In this document: one piece after another, positions 15,809 through 25,039 of the stretch
Position numbering within the stretch: the first letter of the stretch is position 1
Layout of the letters: every line of letters starts with the position of its first letter
From: a virus
Virus record (IMG/VR): IMGVR_UViG_3300030103_002748
Location: 1-61,896 of that record
Length of the DNA stretch: 61,896 nucleotides
Strand: one strand, 5' to 3'
Notes under the pieces: generated by a model
Told to the model about the DNA's origin: nothing
Seen by the model: only the letters and a program-made list of their open reading frames with translations
Database searches by the model: none
Made by a program: the position numbers and the translations under genes

Positions 15809-16744
15809 CTATTTGACATATTTCGCGTATTCTTCTAGCGGCACACCCAATCTTTTGGCTATAGCAACCTGGCTAGGTGTGAGTTTCCGTTTTTTAGAGC
15901 GCCCTGTTGACGAATTGGTGCGAGATACTCCAGCCACGTTTTGGGCGGGTTTTCGACTGGTCTCGTTATCAGAATTATTAGAGAATTTATGCGGGAACTC
16001 CTGCTTAATCCTCTTATCTAACTCATCATAGTACTCATTAGTTTGTGGGTCAAACCCCTCATCCTCAATAAGTTCCTGATGTATCCCATACGCAGCAAAA
16101 GTCATGGTGCGGTCCTTACCAAACCACTCGTTTTTATCCGCCCACTCTTCCGCTTTTGGGTCAGGACGTTGCGGAGCTTGTTGGGGTTGTTGCTGCGGAG
16201 CTTGTTGGGGTTGTTGCTGCTGTTGGGCTTGAGGTGCTTGTTCCTGACGGGCAGCCCGAGCTTGCTGCGCTCTTTTAGCATCCTCTAACTTGCTAGAGGC
16301 CACCTGTAAATTAGTCAGCTTTTGCTGTGCCTCCAAGGCTTTGTCGGGATCACCTGTCGCTATGGCACGTTTATAATCGTCCTGTGCCTGTGCCAGCTCC
16401 GCAGTGATTCGGCCACCGTATTCATTCAAGTATCCAGCATCTACCTGCTTTAATTTAGCTTTTAATTGATCCGATTCTGTCTGAACAGACTGGGCATAGG
16501 TTACGGCTTCTTCGCGCTGCCTTTCGGCTTCGCGCATTTTTTTTGTCAGACGGTCTATACGCTTTTGAACACCAGCAGTGTATTTCTGATGTTCATCATC
16601 GTCTTCTGACTGATCTTCTGACTCTTCTGAAGTGGTTTCAGCAACTTCTACCTCTACCTCTACAGCCTCCTCGTTTTCCCCCAGCTCTATATCTACGGTG
16701 CCGTCATCCGGCTTGTGAGCTTTCGCTTCGTTCTCTTCGGCCAT
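15809..16744 (-). CDS. Scaffolding protein
   Basis: 311 residues, strongly acidic at the N-terminus (residues 14-52), then a long coiled coil (about 55-180: VQKRIDRLTKKMREAERQRE and following). A Gln/Pro-rich tract of about 35 residues near 180-210 comes next. The C-terminus is basic (GRSKKRKLTPSQVAIAKRLG). This order of acidic region, coiled coil and basic capsid-binding end is characteristic of phage scaffolds. Placed just before the capsid genes. Expected to direct prohead assembly and be lost before packaging. Confidence 0.75.
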   Translation of the reverse strand: MAEENEAKAHKPDDGTVDIELGENEEAVEVEVEVAETTSEESEDQSEDDDEHQKYTAGVQKRIDRLTKKMREAERQREEAVTYAQSVQTESDQLKAKLKQVDAGYLNEYGGRITAELAQAQDDYKRAIATGDPDKALEAQQKLTNLQVASSKLEDAKRAQQARAARQEQAPQAQQQQQPQQAPQQQPQQAPQRPDPKAEEWADKNEWFGKDRTMTFAAYGIHQELIEDEGFDPQTNEYYDELDKRIKQEFPHKFSNNSDNETSRKPAQNVAGVSRTNSSTGRSKKRKLTPSQVAIAKRLGVPLEEYAKYVK

Positions 16745-16753
16745 GTTTACCTC

Positions 16754-17254
16754 TTAAAAGCTAATGATGTCTTCTGGATCAGATATAGTGGCTAAAATTT
16801 CATCATCATTAAGAATGCGAACCTCACCACCATCTATGCGAAACCTGGAACCAGCGTATCGGGCAAAAATCACCCAATCTTTTTCCTGACACCAGGGGCC
16901 CTCTGGGAACTTTTCTGTATCTTTGTAAGCCAAAGGACCTTGTTTTAAAACACAGCCAACCACGGTCTGTATTTGACCGTCGTCCAAAACTTGATCAGGG
17001 ATATAAATGCCGCCCTCTGTTTGAGCCTTGCCCCGAAAAGGAAGGATCAGCATACGCCAGCCCGTTGGGTTTGGCATACGTTCTAGAAGAGAGGCATCCG
17101 CCTTAGAGGGGTCTAAAACACGGGCTTTAGGGTCAACATACATCTTGTCAACGCCTTCTTTTTCCGTGGTTTCACGTGAAACTTCTTCTTTTTGCTTGGT
17201 TTCTTCAGCTTCTTTATCTAGCTGATCCGCCAAGTAACCCGGCACTTCAATCAT
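16754..17254 (-). CDS. GroES-like co-chaperonin
   Basis: 166 residues. From about residue 60 the chain follows the cpn10 pattern: GWRMLILPFRGKAQTEGGIY and IPDQV (mobile-loop-like), VVGCVLKQGPLAY, KDWVIFARYAGSRFRIDGGE and VRILNDDEILA. The first 50 residues are a charged extension absent from bacterial GroES. It probably replaces or modifies host GroES in folding the capsid protein, as T4 gp31 does. Located in the head operon, two genes before scaffold. Confidence 0.82.
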   Translation of the reverse strand: MIEVPGYLADQLDKEAEETKQKEEVSRETTEKEGVDKMYVDPKARVLDPSKADASLLERMPNPTGWRMLILPFRGKAQTEGGIYIPDQVLDDGQIQTVVGCVLKQGPLAYKDTEKFPEGPWCQEKDWVIFARYAGSRFRIDGGEVRILNDDEILATISDPEDIISF

Positions 17255-17444
17255 GCATACGCTCCTGTTGTTCTAGCAGGCCCAAGAGTTCCTGTGCTAT
17301 GTAATTTAAAGCGTCTAATTCCCCCATGAGTTGCTTGTAAGCTTCTAAAGAGGTAACGCCGTTGTTTTCTAAAAGGTCCAAAACCAAAGACTTTCGTTCT
17401 TTTATCTTTTTTTGGACAAACTGCACTACGACTAAATCATCCAT
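17247..17444 (-). CDS. Conserved small helical protein
   Basis: 65 residues, almost entirely helical (FVQKKIKERKSLVLDLLENN, then LMGELDALNYIAQELLGLLE). No motif. Its start is isolated from the nuclease gene by about 30 bases and its stop overlaps the co-chaperonin start by 8 bases. Function unknown. Confidence 0.6.
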   Translation of the reverse strand: MDDLVVVQFVQKKIKERKSLVLDLLENNGVTSLEAYKQLMGELDALNYIAQELLGLLEQQERMHD

Positions 17445-17476
17445 AACGTCCTCGTCTTATAAAGTCGTAGCGAATC

Positions 17477-17878
17477 TTATATCAGATGTTTTCTATTAGC
17501 TAGGTGTGCTTCCTTTATTGCAAACTTACTTTGGCCAAAATATTCAACGGCCATGTGGTTTTTAATCAACTCCTCGCAAAGCCACTTGTCGTGACGTTTG
17601 AAATCACCCATATAACGACCGTATTTACCGCCTTTGTCCTTGTACGTTTTTAAAGTTACCACCGTGCCTACCGGCATGAAGTCCTCTACAAACTTCTTGG
17701 CCATGAGTCCGTATTTCTTTTCCTCTTTATCTCGGGTTCTGCTCTCAGGCGCATCAATTCCATAGAGGCGAATACGACCACGCTTGCCACCCACGTAAGT
17801 ATCAAAGCCAAGGTCCACCAAAACATCAACCGTGTCTCCATCTACAATTTTAACGACGGTTGCGGAATACTCATACAT
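17477..17878 (-). CDS. Thermonuclease-like (SNase) endonuclease
   Basis: 133 residues, a single SNase domain. Visible active-site elements are DGDT (13-16), RLYGIDAPE (Arg37, Asp42, Glu45) and GRYMGDF (Arg88), corresponding to staphylococcal nuclease Asp21/Arg35/Asp40/Glu43/Arg87. Ca-dependent cleavage of DNA or RNA is expected. No signal peptide. It lies just upstream of the capsid-side genes and directly downstream of lysozyme copy B (8-base overlap). It may degrade host nucleic acid. Confidence 0.88.
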   Translation of the reverse strand: MYEYSATVVKIVDGDTVDVLVDLGFDTYVGGKRGRIRLYGIDAPESRTRDKEEKKYGLMAKKFVEDFMPVGTVVTLKTYKDKGGKYGRYMGDFKRHDKWLCEELIKNHMAVEYFGQSKFAIKEAHLANRKHLI

Positions 17879-18311
17879 AAGTGCCAGCTTTTATAATGTC
17901 GGTTAGTTCTAAGGCCCTATTGCCAACTTGCCGAGACCACCTAGAATCCATAAATTCTACTGCGGCGGCATCATAGTCCTGCTTTTCCATAGCCGCTATG
18001 GCGTTTTTAAAACCCCTAAACCGGGTAGCACCAAGGTTAAAGAAAATGTTCAAAATAGCGTCTTTACGAGGCCCCTCTAGGCTTCGAAACCAAACATATT
18101 CTGCGCTAAGTTCTGCCTCACACCTCTCCAGGTCGTTTTGGAGCAGAAAATCAACCTCCTCCTCCGACAAACCGATACCGCCATCCTCATCCACATTGCG
18201 ACCAATACCTATTGTCCATTTTCCGTCTGGACACTGATAAGCCACGTGGCGGCCATCCTCAGACCTAACCTCACCCTCGTGGCGTTTAAGCATATCTATT
18301 AATTCACTCAT
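17871..18311 (-). CDS. T4-type lysozyme (GH24 endolysin), copy B
   Basis: 146 residues. Glu12 in KRHEG, then Y-Q-C-P-D-G-K-W-T with Cys27 at the Asp20 position of T4 lysozyme and Thr33, followed by IGIGRNVD. It has a six-residue insertion (residues 15-22) not present in copy A; the rest is clearly paralogous (GGIGLSEEEVDFLLQNDLER). Directly follows holin copy B. Having two complete, diverged lysozymes in one phage is unusual. Confidence 0.9.
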   Translation of the reverse strand: MSELIDMLKRHEGEVRSEDGRHVAYQCPDGKWTIGIGRNVDEDGGIGLSEEEVDFLLQNDLERCEAELSAEYVWFRSLEGPRKDAILNIFFNLGATRFRGFKNAIAAMEKQDYDAAAVEFMDSRWSRQVGNRALELTDIIKAGTYV

Positions 18312-18784
18312 TAGTTTTTACCGTTGGAGCCGCCATAGAAGAATGCGGCTGCTGTGCCCAATATCCCGGATAGCTGCCCCAACACCAGACTAATAATGGT
18401 CTCGTCATTCTGATCGTGTGGCATCAAAGTGACGATCACAACAAATCCGCCATAAAGTAGGAGAGTAAGTATTGAAAACACTTTGGGAGTCCAGTCTGTA
18501 GAGAACTTAGTCCTAGCGTCCTTTCTATCCTCTACCTCAGTCTTAAAAGACTCTAGATTAATCTCCATTTCCCTTATCTTAGTCTTAAAGTCAGCGTCCG
18601 CCTGCTTTACCAGCACGGCCTTTTCTGGCTCTCTTTCGATAAGGTCTTCAATTTCATTAGCCGTGGCTGAGTCTGGAAGACCCAACTTTTTGGCAGCCAT
18701 CTTGACGGCCATCCCGGCCATAGGGCCGCCAGCAGCACTGGCTATTGTAGGAGCGAGGGATTTAAGTAACCCGCCTAACTTCAT
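18311..18784 (-). CDS. Holin-like membrane protein (3-TM GTA-holin type), copy B
   Basis: 157 residues, the same length as copy A and the same layout: Gly/Ala/Met-rich N-terminus (LAPTIASAAGGPMAGMAVKM), coiled-coil middle, hydrophobic segments near 103-120 (VFSILTLLLYGGFVVIVTL) and 130-150 (LVLGQLSGILGTAAAFFYGG). Diverged in sequence but with conserved order next to lysozyme and lipoprotein, so it is a duplicated lysis cassette rather than a chance similarity. Confidence 0.75.
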   Translation of the reverse strand: MKLGGLLKSLAPTIASAAGGPMAGMAVKMAAKKLGLPDSATANEIEDLIEREPEKAVLVKQADADFKTKIREMEINLESFKTEVEDRKDARTKFSTDWTPKVFSILTLLLYGGFVVIVTLMPHDQNDETIISLVLGQLSGILGTAAAFFYGGSNGKN

Positions 18785-18996
18785 TCGGTGTCGTTTTCTT
18801 CAGCAACTATGTCATCTATAGTATCGCATACATCTGGGACAACTACACCTGTTGTGGCAGATAAAGCACCGCGTCCAACAGCTCGGATGCCTTTGTAAAA
18901 TTGGGAACAATATAACTCTTTATTATCAATGACTTGCTGAACTGAAGTGCAACTGCTCAACAAAACAAACACCGACAATATCGCATATCTCATCAA
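18781..18996 (-). CDS. Small lipoprotein of lysis cassette, copy B
   Basis: 71 residues with lipobox VLLSSC (Cys16 lipidated). The mature part shares YC-S[12 protein letters not shown], [10 protein letters not shown] and IDDIV with copy A (1896-2132), including both non-lipid cysteines. Lies immediately upstream of holin B with a 4-base overlap. In cassette A the 301-residue gene separates the equivalent pair. Confidence 0.75.
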   Translation of the reverse strand: MMRYAILSVFVLLSSCTSVQQVIDNKELYCSQFYKGIRAVGRGALSATTGVVVPDVCDTIDDIVAEENDTE

Positions 18997-19196
18997 AAAA
19001 CTCCTTGAAAACGTTGGGGTTTAATCACAATCGGGCTATACCCTTTTAAAGCAACACCACCCTTGTTCATCTTTTTTGGCTTTCCTGCTTTATTCAAAGC
19101 AATAGCCACCGCTTGCTTCTGAGGATAACCCTCATCTTTAAGCTTGCTGATGTTAGAACTGATGGTCTTCTGACTAGACCCACGCATCAAAGGCAT
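18993..19196 (-). CDS. DUF6496-like small basic protein
   Basis: 67 residues. [20 protein letters not shown] followed by [21 protein letters not shown] matches the short conserved pattern ([10 protein letters not shown], AGKPKK) of DUF6496-type proteins common in marine phages near the portal. Function unknown; likely DNA- or protein-binding by charge. Confidence 0.6.
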   Translation of the reverse strand: MPLMRGSSQKTISSNISKLKDEGYPQKQAVAIALNKAGKPKKMNKGGVALKGYSPIVIKPQRFQGVF

Positions 19197-19204
19197 ATTG
19201 TCAC

Positions 19205-19408
19205 CTACGCATTAGTAAATTCGGCACCACGCAGCGCAGCACCCATACCACGACGTTTACCCTTGGTGACCTTTGCTTTGGCTGTATTTGGGGTCTTTTC
19301 ATCTTTTAAAGTTGCATATGGTATGCGACCTTGGTCCTTGATGTCAGCATAATTCGTAGCTTTTGGTGGTTCTTTTATCGGTCCACCCATAATTTTTACG
19401 ACACTCAT
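19205..19408 (-). CDS. Small basic protein downstream of portal
   Basis: 67 residues, unknown. [20 protein letters not shown] and a basic Gly-rich end ([19 protein letters not shown]). It starts one base after the portal stop, so it is translationally linked to portal. Could be a small virion or assembly factor. Confidence 0.5.
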   Translation of the reverse strand: MSVVKIMGGPIKEPPKATNYADIKDQGRIPYATLKDEKTPNTAKAKVTKGKRRGMGAALRGAEFTNA

Positions 19409-19409
19409 C

Positions 19410-21857
19410 TTAACCTCCTCTACGGTTTTGAAGTCTGAGTAATTCTCTTTTTGCTTGCGCGTCTAACCTGGCTGCTGTCTGAGCCTCCTGACTAGCCAGT
19501 CTTTCATCAAACTGACGAGCCCTTTCTTGTATCTTTTGCTCTTCCAGGCCAAGCTTGGCTTGATCTAATGCGGCATCATTTTGTTCCGCCTGTGCTTTGA
19601 TTTGCAACTCTTGCTGTTTCAAGGCAATCAATGGATCAGGCCCTTGTTGCTCTTTCGGATTGGCCTGACCGGCAATGCCTATACTAAGCTGCCTCAAATT
19701 TTGCAGCTCCTGCGCGATAATCTGAGCAACGGCACTTTCTATCTCCAACATCTGGTCATCCGTTGGAGACTGCTGACCATTGGCTTGTAAAAACTGCACC
19801 ATAGCAATCTCTTCGGATTTCAATTGCACATGCTCTGTCACGTGTTTTTGAAGAGCCGTAAGAACCACCACGTTTTGTGCCGCTATAGGCGACGCACTAA
19901 ATAAAAGGTGAGCCATTATATGAGCATCATGGTTTTGACCATAAAACGCTTTCAACGGAACATTGTTCAAGACATCGATGTTTTCTTGAGCAGGGTCCTT
20001 CGGCATCGGCTCATCTGTGTCCGCCTCATTTAAAATCTTGTCTACATCCTTAACACCCAAAGCATCGTACATGCGACGATACGCTTCATGCAGGTTGTGA
20101 AGCTGTGGTGCTTGTGTGGCAAGCTGTAGCTGAGACTGAGCTAAGGCAATACGTTGCGCCTGTGAAAAAACATTTGGATTAGAAACAGGAATAACGTCTA
20201 CACGGTCGTCAAAATCTGACGCCATGACCTCTTGATCGCCTCCTTCAATAGAAAACGGATATTCTTGAGGCAAGGACTCATGCATAACGCGAGCCATAAG
20301 CTTGAATTCCAACCGCATGGCGTAGTGCAAACGTTTATGCACCGCGCTCATGACACGGCTGCCCTGCTCCAAGAGAGCGACTGTGGTGCCCACAGCGGCC
20401 TGTTGGTTACCCTCCCCTACCTTCATGTCAGTTATGGTGGCAAAACGCCTTCCCGCCTCTACCACGAAGCCTAATAGCTGAAAAAGAGTAGTATCGGGGC
20501 CTTTAAAGGGCAGCGGCAGCAAACTCTCTCGAATCGCGCCACCAGGAGCGTCTACATCCCTAAATTCACCAGGTTGGAGAGGTTCACTGTCTTCCGCTAT
20601 GCGTAAACCACGTGCTTTGAAGCCCGCAGGAAGGTTTGACAAGGTTCCTGCATCAATTAATTGCCTCAAAGCGGCTGTAGCCGTCCTAGAAAGACCCCCA
20701 ATGGTGTGAATTAGACCCAAACCGTAAAAACCGAGACCTGGGAGAAACTTATAATGCACAAAATACTGAATTTTTGCTTTATTCTCGTCATCCTCGGCAT
20801 AATTTCGTCGAATTGACAGAACTTGGCCGGTATCTTCGGCTATTGTGATAATGTAAGGTAGTTTTATGCCTGTTTCTTCGCCATTTTCGTCCTTGTCTTC
20901 AAAATCGGGAAGGTCTAATTCAGCATGAAATTCAAAGATGGTAGTGTCGTAGTCAATATTTCCAGGCTGTTGGCCCTGAATCTTGTCCATTTCTTCAGAA
21001 ATGTCGCTCTGATCCGGTTGTGTGGCCGAAACAGGGACATCTCTGTAAAAACCAGAGATTTGAAGCTTTCGAAGCTGGTTCAAAGGCATCGAAATCACGT
21101 TGGTTATGCAGGGACAGGTCTCCAAACTGCTGGTGTTGTACGGAACCACCAGGTTTTCGGCTGGAACAAAGCTACTAACGACCCTATCCAGTGCTGCATC
21201 AAAGTAAACTTTCTTAAATGTTGACCCTGCCAGTGGCAAATAGAACAACATTTGGTCAAACTCAGGAGTGTACTCTTCCATCACATTGGTGATGTAGTAA
21301 TTCATAAACTCCCGAACACGTTTGGCTTGTTTTTCTTTTTCTTTAGTAACACCTCCAACCACAGTAGTCCTGACAGGCCCTGACGGAGGCAGCATTTCGT
21401 TAAAGGCTTGAGCTTGAAACTGAGTGGCAGCTTCCGCTAAAAGAGGGTGAGTGACGCCAGTAGCGCCTCTGAAGGGCTCGGATCGCTCTTGGTAGTTGAA
21501 ACCCAACATTTCCAAACCTTTAGAATAGCCGTCTTCCCAGTCCTGACGAGAGGCTTTGTTAGAGTCGTACTCACTCAACAAATCATTGGCCACAGCGCCT
21601 AGTTGGCCCATGTCCATCTCTTCCGCTAGATTTCGGTTGAAGTCGCTCTCATCCACTGAATCCGATCCAGGGTCAAAGTCAACTATGACCCCACCGTCCT
21701 CAGTCTGTTCAATTTCAATATCCAAGCCCTCTCTTGGTGCATTGTTCAACGCACCCGGCAAAGCTATTTCTACTTGTTCCTCAACGGTTAGCTCTATCGG
21801 TGCATCGCCCGTGAGCCGCTCTACCATTGATGTTACGCCTTCAGTGCCGTTAGCCAT
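19410..21857 (-). CDS. Portal protein
   Basis: 815 residues, in the size range of podovirus portals. Recognisable elements include YNYQERSEPFRGATGVTHPL near the N-terminus (written here from GFNYQERSEPFRGATGV), GGLSRTATAALRQLIDAGTL, KVGEGNQQAAVGTTVALLEQ and a C-terminal Gln-rich coiled-coil barrel region (LKQQELQIKAQAEQNDAALD). It forms the dodecameric DNA gate at the head vertex. The gene lies between the RTX/peptidase-like gene and the small basic genes, two genes from large terminase. Confidence 0.85.
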   Translation of the reverse strand: MANGTEGVTSMVERLTGDAPIELTVEEQVEIALPGALNNAPREGLDIEIEQTEDGGVIVDFDPGSDSVDESDFNRNLAEEMDMGQLGAVANDLLSEYDSNKASRQDWEDGYSKGLEMLGFNYQERSEPFRGATGVTHPLLAEAATQFQAQAFNEMLPPSGPVRTTVVGGVTKEKEKQAKRVREFMNYYITNVMEEYTPEFDQMLFYLPLAGSTFKKVYFDAALDRVVSSFVPAENLVVPYNTSSLETCPCITNVISMPLNQLRKLQISGFYRDVPVSATQPDQSDISEEMDKIQGQQPGNIDYDTTIFEFHAELDLPDFEDKDENGEETGIKLPYIITIAEDTGQVLSIRRNYAEDDENKAKIQYFVHYKFLPGLGFYGLGLIHTIGGLSRTATAALRQLIDAGTLSNLPAGFKARGLRIAEDSEPLQPGEFRDVDAPGGAIRESLLPLPFKGPDTTLFQLLGFVVEAGRRFATITDMKVGEGNQQAAVGTTVALLEQGSRVMSAVHKRLHYAMRLEFKLMARVMHESLPQEYPFSIEGGDQEVMASDFDDRVDVIPVSNPNVFSQAQRIALAQSQLQLATQAPQLHNLHEAYRRMYDALGVKDVDKILNEADTDEPMPKDPAQENIDVLNNVPLKAFYGQNHDAHIMAHLLFSASPIAAQNVVVLTALQKHVTEHVQLKSEEIAMVQFLQANGQQSPTDDQMLEIESAVAQIIAQELQNLRQLSIGIAGQANPKEQQGPDPLIALKQQELQIKAQAEQNDAALDQAKLGLEEQKIQERARQFDERLASQEAQTAARLDAQAKRELLRLQNRRGG

Positions 21858-21860
21858 TAA

Positions 21861-24800
21861 CTATCCCTCCCGGTCATACGGGTCACCGCGTTTATTCACC
21901 CTAGTTATGTTAGGGCTTTCTTCTATCCTCTGACCTCTGGTACGACCAGTGTTTTCTTGATTTTTTATTCTCTCTAATATTCGAGCCATCGTTTCGTCTA
22001 TTTTTTGAGAATCGCTTTTATTAAGGAAATCAAACCCAAGTCCTCTGGCCGTCTCTGGGTCTTCTTTCAATAGGTCTCTAATCCTTGGGTTTTCGTTTAA
22101 GTATTTCTGCCGCAATGCAGCGGCATCTGTCATTTGATCAAGGGAGCGATCTTGTGAGAGATAAGGAAGCTGCGTTTTCCTTCCAAAAAGATCGGTAATA
22201 GGGTCTTCAAACCTTCTTTGAACATTACGAGCTTCAACCTCAACGGGTAGTCCGCGATATTGCTCATGAGTAAGAAAACCTTCCGAGAAACTTTCTGGCT
22301 TTAAATAACCTTCTATATCTTGAACAGCGTGTTGCACTTCATGCAAAACTACGGAAGTTAACGGAACTTGAGAAAATTCTATTTCATTAGGATTTAATCT
22401 AATTATTTTGTTCGCAGGAGCGTATGAGCCTTTCTCACCGGGTTTTGGGTCCAAAGTCACTTTTACATCTTTAAGTTGAGGATAGTTCTCATATAACTCT
22501 GGGAAATCTAAAACTTGTGGTAACTCGATGGGTCGAATGTCTCCCATATAGGTAAACATGGTCATTAAAGCGTTTTCGTTAACTCTTGCGTCTCTGGTGT
22601 CTATTTCAAATTGACGTTTTCCGTCAGGCGCTAAAAAAGCCCCTGTTTCAAGAAAAACTTCTTCTTCTAATTCCCTCGCACGATCTGAAGCACTTCTGCC
22701 ACCCATCTCCCCATAATCGTATTCTCGCTGTATTTGATTTAATCTAACATCCGTTAGCTTTTCCATGGAGGTTCTGGCCACAGGTCCTGCAATGATGGAT
22801 TTTAAAGCAAAACCCGTTGGCAAAGGGTTCAACATGTCTGTGGTGCTTAAAGATGCCAAGGAACGTGTTTTTGCAGCAGAGAGGTTGTCTCCTCGTGCTT
22901 CTAAATTGTCAGCCTCTTCATACAAACGATTTGCTTCCATGCCCGCTCTTACGTTAGACACCACCGGTAAAATATCTAAAGTAAAACCTACGGGGTCCTC
23001 TACGGCACTCGCCGCCATAGCTTTACCAAGACCCAATGCATCGCTGGCGACCTCTGTTGGAGAAACCAAACTAGGCTGACCTTTCTCGTCTGGTCTTATA
23101 AAATAATTAGCCACAAAACCTGGGATGTCTGCAAAACCCTGACCCACGTCTTGGAGCCTATCCATTACGGAATCAAAAGTTTTTTTTCCTGTTAAACTGG
23201 AATCAAAAGGTATTTCTGCACGTTGCATGTCAGAAAGTGCCGCAGCAGATGGCACTCTATCATCCCTGATATACAGGGGGTCCGTGGGCGAAAGGGGACG
23301 TCTCGCTTCACCTCCATTTTGAAAAGAAGGCAACGCACCAGCCTTATTGAGCAGCATCCGAGTGACCGCGCCCTCTCGACGCTTCATTAACGAGCCAATG
23401 CCATCAGAAGACTCCGCCACACCTCCGCCTGCAAACAGGCGCATGTCCCCGTCCTCTTCTGTGTCCCTTGGTTTTGTAGGGTCAAAGCGTGGCGTTTCTA
23501 AAATGCTTTGTGGTCGAACAGGGAAGTTTCGAGAAGCATCGGGGATGTTTATCCCAAACTGTGTCTCAAAAGGCGTAATCTCATCTTGGGGGAAATCTTG
23601 TGGGCCCACGCCAAATCGCTGCGCGTAATCCTCTACACGAGCCATAGTCTCTGGGCGCTGATCCAAGCCCTGAGAGGGTCTGAAGCCCAGAACGTCCAAA
23701 GAGGACGCTATGTCCCCGGCCCTGCGGTCTGCTAAGAACGGCTCAGTAGTAGGGGCCGGTAGAATCGAATAGGGGTCATAATCGGGAGTATCAAACTCCA
23801 CCAGGACGTCATCGCGTGTAACAAACCCTGGGTCCGCCGGGACACCTCCCACAGGCACCGGTAAGGGTGGTTGAGCCACAGAATCGGGATCGGGATCATC
23901 GTCTTTATCTTCCGGCAAGAAACCACCTATGAGACCCGGTAAAAGGTCAATGAGGCCAGGTAAGAGGTCGATATCGAGGTCGTCGTTTTCCGCTGAATCG
24001 GTCTCACCGTTTAAATCGTCGTTGCCCCCACCACCCGTTAGTGTATCGTTACCTCCACCACCTATAACCGTGTCATTACCGGCCCCTCCCGTAAGAGTGT
24101 CGTTGCCAGCACCACCTGAAAGCGTGTCATTACCAGCCGCTCCTGTAAGAGTGTCATTACCAGCACCACCTGTAACCGTGTTAGACGTGTTATCATCTAC
24201 AGCTTTCTGTACTTCCGTGGGATCAACACCGTATCTGTCAGCAATTTGCTGGACGGTGTACGCACCAGCGTTTATCAACCCGACGACTTTCATTATGTCA
24301 TCGAAGTTGTAATCACCGTCTACCTCCGGCAGATCATCCTTTTTGTCTTCTTCGCCCGCTCCGCTACCCGCCACGGCCTCTACCGATACAGAGCCGTCTT
24401 TCTGTGTAACCAGCTTATACGTGCCACCGTCTACGACGTTGATGGGTTTTCCATCAGCGCCTTTGGAACTCACCCCATCATAGCGGTAGAAGACTCCGTC
24501 AATATCAAAGCCGCCCGCAGCGGCGTCATACACGCCTTGAAAAGAATCGGGAGTGAACTCTATTTCGTCCTCTCCAGAGCCGTTTAAATTCTCAAACCCA
24601 GTCTGATTGGCATCCTGTGCGCCAAGATTCATGGCATCAAAAGCCAGTGCCTGGTTAAAAGCCGCTGTAGAGGCGTCTCCCATGCCCAGGGCATCAATAG
24701 CCTCTGCGTATGCAAAAGGGTTATTAAAACCAGATTTTTCCTCTTCTTCAGCAGCCGCAAGAGCCGCTGCTCGCTGCTCTGGGGTCATAGCATCAAAAGG

Positions 24801-25034
24801 TATGTCTGAAAGAGGGACGTTTTCAAAAATAGAAGGGGAGCCCAAAGTGTCGAAAACGGAGAAGTTGTCCGCGCTGGGAGCGCCCATACCGATAAACGAT
24901 GCACCAGGGCCTGAAACACCCCCCGGACGTTGCCCCACGACATTTATTTGTCGAATATCAGAAGCTGGGACAAAATTTCCCGGACTAACTTGGACCATCG
25001 TGCCAGGACTAAAACCTGTTTTTTTGCTACCCAT
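21861..25034 (-). CDS. Large RTX-repeat protein with HExxH peptidase-like domain
   Basis: 1057 residues. About six RTX-type nonapeptides (GGAGNDTLT pattern) lie near residues 287-345 and would bind calcium. After a Pro-rich linker come an Asp/Arg-rich region and, near residue 898, [13 protein letters not shown], a zinc-metallopeptidase HExxH motif (His898, Glu899, His902). [12 protein letters not shown] just before it is typical of phage polyvalent-protein peptidase domains. It lies between large terminase and portal, an unusual place, so it may be a head-internal or ejected protein. Whether it is active is unknown. Confidence 0.65.
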   Translation of the reverse strand: MGSKKTGFSPGTMVQVSPGNFVPASDIRQINVVGQRPGGVSGPGASFIGMGAPSADNFSVFDTLGSPSIFENVPLSDIPFDAMTPEQRAAALAAAEEEEKSGFNNPFAYAEAIDALGMGDASTAAFNQALAFDAMNLGAQDANQTGFENLNGSGEDEIEFTPDSFQGVYDAAAGGFDIDGVFYRYDGVSSKGADGKPINVVDGGTYKLVTQKDGSVSVEAVAGSGAGEEDKKDDLPEVDGDYNFDDIMKVVGLINAGAYTVQQIADRYGVDPTEVQKAVDDNTSNTVTGGAGNDTLTGAAGNDTLSGGAGNDTLTGGAGNDTVIGGGGNDTLTGGGGNDDLNGETDSAENDDLDIDLLPGLIDLLPGLIGGFLPEDKDDDPDPDSVAQPPLPVPVGGVPADPGFVTRDDVLVEFDTPDYDPYSILPAPTTEPFLADRRAGDIASSLDVLGFRPSQGLDQRPETMARVEDYAQRFGVGPQDFPQDEITPFETQFGINIPDASRNFPVRPQSILETPRFDPTKPRDTEEDGDMRLFAGGGVAESSDGIGSLMKRREGAVTRMLLNKAGALPSFQNGGEARRPLSPTDPLYIRDDRVPSAAALSDMQRAEIPFDSSLTGKKTFDSVMDRLQDVGQGFADIPGFVANYFIRPDEKGQPSLVSPTEVASDALGLGKAMAASAVEDPVGFTLDILPVVSNVRAGMEANRLYEEADNLEARGDNLSAAKTRSLASLSTTDMLNPLPTGFALKSIIAGPVARTSMEKLTDVRLNQIQREYDYGEMGGRSASDRARELEEEVFLETGAFLAPDGKRQFEIDTRDARVNENALMTMFTYMGDIRPIELPQVLDFPELYENYPQLKDVKVTLDPKPGEKGSYAPANKIIRLNPNEIEFSQVPLTSVVLHEVQHAVQDIEGYLKPESFSEGFLTHEQYRGLPVEVEARNVQRRFEDPITDLFGRKTQLPYLSQDRSLDQMTDAAALRQKYLNENPRIRDLLKEDPETARGLGFDFLNKSDSQKIDETMARILERIKNQENTGRTRGQRIEESPNITRVNKRGDPYDREG
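24030..24180 (-). repeat. DNA tandem repeats encoding RTX nonapeptides
   Basis: Six 27-bp-type units of the form ggtggtgctggtaatgacac (read on the minus strand) encode GGAGNDT(L/V)x. The units differ at third codon positions, which argues for an old, selected repeat rather than fresh slippage. Confidence 0.8.
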
Positions 25035-25039
25035 ATTTA

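Noticed and set aside
15432-16031. Plus-strand open frame of 199 codons
   Set aside because: Runs antisense across two well supported head genes with no domain or start signal.
24030-24180. Short regular repeats as a CRISPR array
   Set aside because: The units are in frame, 27 bp without unique spacers, and encode RTX nonapeptides.
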